DNA from: JBBDWZ01 sp050732575
GTDB lineage: Bacteria > Gemmatimonadota > Gemmatimonadetes > Longimicrobiales > RSA9
Reading direction: 5' to 3'
NCBI GenBank assembly: GCA_050732575.1
Contig: JBOHRF010000193.1
Location: 1-9,344, forward strand
DNA length: 9,344 bases
The notes beneath the pieces are model-generated. The model was not told where the DNA came from. It did not search any database and worked only from the letters and a program-made list of their open reading frames with translations. This document shows positions 5,825 to 9,344 of this stretch, piece after piece. The position numbers and the translations under genes were made by a program. Each line of letters begins with the position of its first letter. Position 1 is the first letter of the stretch.

Positions 5825-8602
5825 ATGCCCCCGGCAAGTGAATTCCTGAACGTGATGTTGGATTCGGTGTTGAAGAGCACCGTGATTCTGGCTCTAGCGG
5901 CGGGAGGCGCGCTCTGGTTGCGGCGCGGTTCCGCGGCCTCGCGTCACCTGGCGTGGCAGCTTGGGTTGATCGGAATCCTGGGGCTGCCCGTGGTATCGTC
6001 GTTCGTACCCAAGTTTGATGTGCTGCCGGCCTTGCCATTTGCGCTGAGCACGAGGCAGTCGGGGACGACGCCCACGCCCAACCATCGCGATGCAACGAGC
6101 AAACTGACGTCAGCACCGTCAGCGAGCGCGGAAGCGAGCGGTTCGATCACGCCGCCAGCAGCAACAACATCATCGGCCGCATCGCCGGCATCACCTACCA
6201 GCGAGTCCGTGCGCACCCCAGCCGCATCCCCCGGATTGGGACGGCGAGTGCTGCCCTGGCTGGTCATAGTTTGGGGAGCGGGCACCGCGATCGTGCTGGG
6301 TCGCTTTGGTATTGGGTTGCTGGTGGCAACATGGTACACGCGGCGGGCACGGCCCCTCGATGCCGTGGCGTGGGCAAGCCTGAACGAGACCATGTCGTTC
6401 GCCGTTGGACTCGGGCATCCGGTGCGCCTGCTCAAGAGTGAACGGGCGGCCACGCCCATGACGTTTGGCGTGCTGAATCCCATCGTGCTGTTGCCCAAAG
6501 ATGCGGACGAGTGGCCGGAAGAACGCCGGCGCATCGTGCTGCTGCATGAGCTGGCGCACGTTCATCGACTGGATTCGCTGACCCACATTTTCGCGAACCT
6601 GGCGTGTGCACTCTACTGGTTCAATCCGCTGGTGTGGATTACGGCCGGTCGTTTGCGGGCGGAAGCCGAGCGCGCGTGTGATGACTGGGTGCTGCGGGCA
6701 GGCATGCGTGCCTCGACGTATGCGGATCATTTGTTGGACATGGTGCGCACGATCGGGCGGTTGCACACGCCTGCTGTTGCGCTGCCCATGGCGCAACGCA
6801 ACACGTTCGAAGGTCGGTTGCTGGCCATCCTGGAACCGGGCATCAACCGCAGCGGCCTGACGCGCAGCCAGGGCGTTCTGCTGACCGGCATGGTGGCGCT
6901 CGTGGTCTTCCCGTTGGCCGCGTTGGCACCGGCGGCGGCGGACACCAAGGGCAACGACGACATACCCATCGGTATCACGCAGACGCACGACACGTCGAAG
7001 GCAACGAAGAGTGAAACGCGCAACGGATCGAATGACGCTTCATTGAATGGGCAAAACACACAACAAACCCAGACTCCAAGGCGTGGGTTTTTGGGCGAGC
7101 TTGCGACTCAGCTGGCGGAAACGATCCTCGGCAAGGACACCAAGCCTGGCCAGGCTGCGACGAAAGCCATCAAAGAGGCGGATATCGATAAAGTCGCGCA
7201 GGACGCGCTACGCAATGCGAGGGTCGGTGACCAGGTCGAAGACGCGCTGCGTGGAAAGAGCTCAGCGGACGAGCAACAGCAACCGCGCCGCGCCAGTGAT
7301 GTCTTGATTGCAGCCCTGGCAACTGCGCTCACCGATGACGATGTGGTTGTGCGGCGGGAAGCGGTGCAGGCACTCGGTCAGCAGGAAGATCCGCGCGCGG
7401 TTGCCGCGTTATCAAGAGCATTACGCGAAGACACGGATGCGCAGGTGCGCAAATCGGCCGCATGGGCGCTGGGTCAGATCGAAGATGCGCGTGCGGTGCC
7501 CGCACTGAGTGAAGCGCTGCGCCGCGACCGTGATGTGGAAGTGCGCCGAACGGCGGTTTGGGCACTGGGTGAGATCGAGAGTGCCAACGCGATCGATGCG
7601 CTGTTCGATGCGATGAATGACGCGGATCGCGAGGTCCGGGCGCAATCGGTATGGGCGCTGGGTCAAATCCAGGATGCACGTGCGGTGCCGGCACTCACGG
7701 CCGCCATGCGAGACACAGATCTGGAGATTCGCCGGCAGGCGGTCTGGGCGCTCGGGCAGATCGAGGATCGCGCGGCGGTACCGGCGCTCACCCAGTTACT
7801 TCGTGACGCTGACGCGCAGGTTCGCCGGCAGGCGATATGGGCCCTGGGCCAAATCGAAGACGCCTCGGCCGTGCCAGCACTAACGCAGGCGTTACGAGAC
7901 ACGGACGCAGAGGTGCGCCATCAGGCGGTATGGGCGCTGGGTCAAATCGAGACACAAGAAGCGGTCGAGCCGCTGGTCAGCATGCTGAACGATGCCAGCG
8001 TCGAAATACGGCACCAGGTGGTGTGGGCACTGGGGCAGATCCAAAGCAGCAGCGCGGTCGGTCCGCTTTCACGTGCACTTCGCGAAGACCGCGATGCAGG
8101 TGTCCGTCAACAAGCGGCGTGGGCGCTGGGTCAAATCGAGGATGAAGCTGCAGTTCCTGCTCTGGCCGCGGCGCTGAAGGACGCCTCGCCCGAAGTTCGA
8201 CGTCAGGCCGCCTGGGCGCTGGGACAGATCGAGTCCCGTCCGGCGCCGCGCCAGTTGCTGGAAGCGCTGTCCGATCAGGACGTGCAGGTGAGACGCCAAG
8301 CCATCTGGGCGATCGGTCAGATCGAGGATCCCAACGCGGTCACCGCGCTGCGTGGCGCTATGAGAGATACGGATACGTACGTCAAGCTGGGCGCTTTGCG
8401 CGCTCTGACTGCAATTGGTGATGATGCCGCGTTCGAGACACTGGCCGACATGCTGAAAGATCCGGATCCGGCGGTGCGGCGAACGGCCGCGCAGGCCCTG
8501 GGCCGCGGCGGTATGCGCTGGCAGGAGCCACAGCCACAACCCCAGCCGCAACCAAGACCAAGACCACAACCACGGCCCCAGCCCCGTCCCAACGGCTGGT
8601 AA
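5825..8602 (+). CDS. M56 (BlaR1-like) membrane metalloprotease fused to a HEAT-repeat domain
   Basis: This 925-residue protein has an N-terminal BlaR1-type core: membrane segments at about 13-31, 41-61, 143-170 and 250-275, a long Ala/Ser/Thr/Pro linker (about 75-138), and the zinc protease motif H241-E-L-A-H245 with a third ligand, probably E282, in AERACDD. A further membrane segment lies at about 350-372. In BlaR1 an extracellular penicillin-binding sensor follows; here there is instead a charged linker (about 373-490), 13 HEAT-type repeats (about 491-893, 31 residues each) and a Pro-Gln/Pro-Arg tail (about 900-925). No penicillin-binding signature is seen in this C-terminal part. The expected role is to sense a signal and trigger cleavage of the neighbouring BlaI-family repressor; the HEAT domain is probably the protein-binding sensor (inference). 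Its ribosome binding site (GGAAGG) lies inside the end of the repressor gene. Confidence 0.9.
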   Translation: MPPASEFLNVMLDSVLKSTVILALAAGGALWLRRGSAASRHLAWQLGLIGILGLPVVSSFVPKFDVLPALPFALSTRQSGTTPTPNHRDATSKLTSAPSASAEASGSITPPAATTSSAASPASPTSESVRTPAASPGLGRRVLPWLVIVWGAGTAIVLGRFGIGLLVATWYTRRARPLDAVAWASLNETMSFAVGLGHPVRLLKSERAATPMTFGVLNPIVLLPKDADEWPEERRRIVLLHELAHVHRLDSLTHIFANLACALYWFNPLVWITAGRLRAEAERACDDWVLRAGMRASTYADHLLDMVRTIGRLHTPAVALPMAQRNTFEGRLLAILEPGINRSGLTRSQGVLLTGMVALVVFPLAALAPAAADTKGNDDIPIGITQTHDTSKATKSETRNGSNDASLNGQNTQQTQTPRRGFLGELATQLAETILGKDTKPGQAATKAIKEADIDKVAQDALRNARVGDQVEDALRGKSSADEQQQPRRASDVLIAALATALTDDDVVVRREAVQALGQQEDPRAVAALSRALREDTDAQVRKSAAWALGQIEDARAVPALSEALRRDRDVEVRRTAVWALGEIESANAIDALFDAMNDADREVRAQSVWALGQIQDARAVPALTAAMRDTDLEIRRQAVWALGQIEDRAAVPALTQLLRDADAQVRRQAIWALGQIEDASAVPALTQALRDTDAEVRHQAVWALGQIETQEAVEPLVSMLNDASVEIRHQVVWALGQIQSSSAVGPLSRALREDRDAGVRQQAAWALGQIEDEAAVPALAAALKDASPEVRRQAAWALGQIESRPAPRQLLEALSDQDVQVRRQAIWAIGQIEDPNAVTALRGAMRDTDTYVKLGALRALTAIGDDAAFETLADMLKDPDPAVRRTAAQALGRGGMRWQEPQPQPQPQPRPRPQPRPQPRPNGW
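7298..8503 (+). repeat. In-gene tandem repeat, 93-bp period, encoding 13 HEAT units
   Basis: Thirteen consecutive 31-codon units share the pattern D-x-x-VRRQAVWALGQIED-x-x-AVPAL-x-x-AL. The strongest identity is the WALGQIED core, repeated with differing synonymous codons (ctgggtcagatcgag, ctcgggcagatcgag, ctgggccaaatcgaa). Units 2-11 are most alike, while the first and the last two are more diverged. Synonymous divergence with protein conservation points to selection on the protein rather than very recent DNA duplication. Confidence 0.9.
8522..8590 (+). repeat. Low-complexity Pro-Gln / Pro-Arg coding tract
   Basis: The final codons of the M56-HEAT gene alternate proline with Gln or Arg (QPQPQPRPRPQPRPQP) before ending in NGW. 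Such extended X-Pro segments act as rigid spacers or peptidoglycan/protein-contact arms, as in TonB. If the last membrane segment exits to the periplasm, this tail would lie there. Confidence 0.75.
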
Positions 8603-8619
8603 CGCTTCGGAACAACAAC

Positions 8620-9344
8620 ATGACAAATAGCAAACAGAAAGTGCGGGTCGGCGCGGACCGACTCGCACTCCGGGGGATGTTCGTGCTTGCGACCGGGGTC
8701 GGACTGCTGCTGTTGGCCCGCGCAGGTCGCGCACTGAACCCGGTCGCATCTCAACGCGCACTCGAGACGATTCAGATGCAGGACAGCAATCAGGTTCGGG
8801 CGCTGCTCGACAGAGTGAGTGGCCTGGATCCCACGATCTGTCACTTGCTCGGTCGCTCATTGGGCAATCGCTGGGGTTCCTGGTATGGCTCGGTTTTGAT
8901 CGATCCGCAAAGTGCGGCCACCAGCGAGCCGTTACTCACCTGGCTGGACAACGCGGACATCGAAGCGCGGCATGTGCCTGCGTTGCGAACAGCGCTCAGC
9001 CATGCCGATGCCTGCGTGCGCCGCACGGCGGCCCAACTGATCGGGCGCGCGCGCGTCCCTGACCTGACCCCGCTGCTGCGCGGTGAGCTGAACAGTGGCA
9101 ATCGGGGAACCAGGGAAGCCGCGCTGATCGCGCTCGGTCATTTCGACAAGCCATCCAGTTACGAGCCGGCGCGGGACGGACTGCGCGACGTCGATGTGAG
9201 CGTGCGCGTGGCCGCTGCCTGGGCGCTGGGTCAATTGGAGCGCAGGGAGGCGGTGGACGCGCTGTCCGATGTGGCTCGCGATCCGGATGTGCGCATCCGG
9301 CGCACGGTTGCCTGGGCGCTGGGCGCCATTGAGAACCCGAGTGC
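8620..9344 (+). CDS. Membrane-anchored or exported HEAT-repeat protein, 3' end beyond the window
   Basis: An open frame runs from the ATG at 8620 to the right edge without a stop: 241 codons plus two bases. The N-terminus is basic, then hydrophobic at about residues 20-34 (MFVLATGVGLLLLA), which serves as signal peptide or membrane anchor. A second ATG at 8677 (residue 20) is possible but has GGGGG directly before it, too close for a good site. After a linker with DPTICHLLGRSLGNRWGSWYG (about 67-87), HEAT repeats follow, the clearest being DVDVSVRVAAAWALGQLERREAV and DPDVRIRRTVAWALGAIENP, with the same 31-residue spacing and WALG core as the protein upstream. It begins 17 nt after the M56-HEAT stop, so it is very likely in the same operon. 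The likeness suggests a domain duplication or interacting partners (inference). Only a weak ribosome binding site (CGGA) is visible. Confidence 0.82.
   Translation, partial: MTNSKQKVRVGADRLALRGMFVLATGVGLLLLARAGRALNPVASQRALETIQMQDSNQVRALLDRVSGLDPTICHLLGRSLGNRWGSWYGSVLIDPQSAATSEPLLTWLDNADIEARHVPALRTALSHADACVRRTAAQLIGRARVPDLTPLLRGELNSGNRGTREAALIALGHFDKPSSYEPARDGLRDVDVSVRVAAAWALGQLERREAVDALSDVARDPDVRIRRTVAWALGAIENPS

Noticed and set aside
5867..5878. SVLK (an S-x-x-K motif) near the start of the M56 protein as a penicillin-binding active site
   Set aside because: It lies at the start of the first membrane segment, far from where the BlaR1 sensor domain would be, and no accompanying penicillin-binding motifs are seen.
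7298..8503. CRISPR-like or DNA-level satellite array from the 93-bp periodicity
   Set aside because: The period is a multiple of three, lies in one open frame, encodes HEAT units, and the copies differ mainly at synonymous positions. There are no constant repeats with variable spacers.
8069..8860. Minus-strand open frame of 263 codons opposite the HEAT array
   Set aside because: It is the regular antisense of the 93-bp repeats; its apparent repeats (DLTQRP and similar) mirror the HEAT codons.

Overview
The window is GC-rich bacterial DNA with dense coding on both strands and no RNA gene, CRISPR array or recognisable transposase. The gene content fits Gemmatimonadota or a similar soil phylum such as Acidobacteriota: a BlaI/BlaR1-type pair whose protease carries HEAT repeats, an ECF sigma with a zinc-finger anti-sigma, and an exported Ig/LVIVD-propeller protein. 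The taxon is an inference from gene content, not from a marker gene.

Left half, minus strand, read from about 5160 down to 1: an ECF sigma factor (5159-4596); a zinc-finger, membrane-anchored anti-sigma factor with a YCII-like C-terminal domain (4621-3941, overlapping the sigma gene by 26 nt); an exported protein of unknown function (3944-2733, 4-nt ATGA overlap); an exported protein with Ig-like domains and an LVIVD-type propeller (2599-572); and, after a strong hairpin (530-552), a small multi-pass membrane protein (476-84). At the left edge a second minus-strand reading frame looks more protein-like than the end of that membrane ORF, so a frameshift or a new gene is possible there.

Right half, plus strand: a BlaI/MecI-family repressor (5439-5822), a 925-residue M56 (BlaR1-like) membrane metalloprotease whose C-terminus is a 13-unit HEAT-repeat domain with a Pro-Gln/Pro-Arg tail (5825-8602), and a second membrane-anchored or exported HEAT-repeat protein that runs off the right edge (8620-9344). 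The last gap is 17 nt and the first is 2 nt, so this reads as an operon.

The two transcription units are divergent and share a 279-bp intergenic region (5160-5438). It holds a perfect 36-bp inverted repeat around a 60-nt loop. Each arm, read outward, contains the same ECF-promoter-like pattern (GAACCT-N16-TCCG). On the BlaI side a sigma-70-like promoter (TTGACA-N16-TAGAAT) overlaps two tandem operator-like motifs. Working model (inference): the ECF sigma drives its own operon and perhaps also the BlaI/M56-HEAT operon, linking an anti-sigma pathway to a proteolysis-controlled repressor whose usual beta-lactam sensor is replaced by a HEAT-repeat domain.
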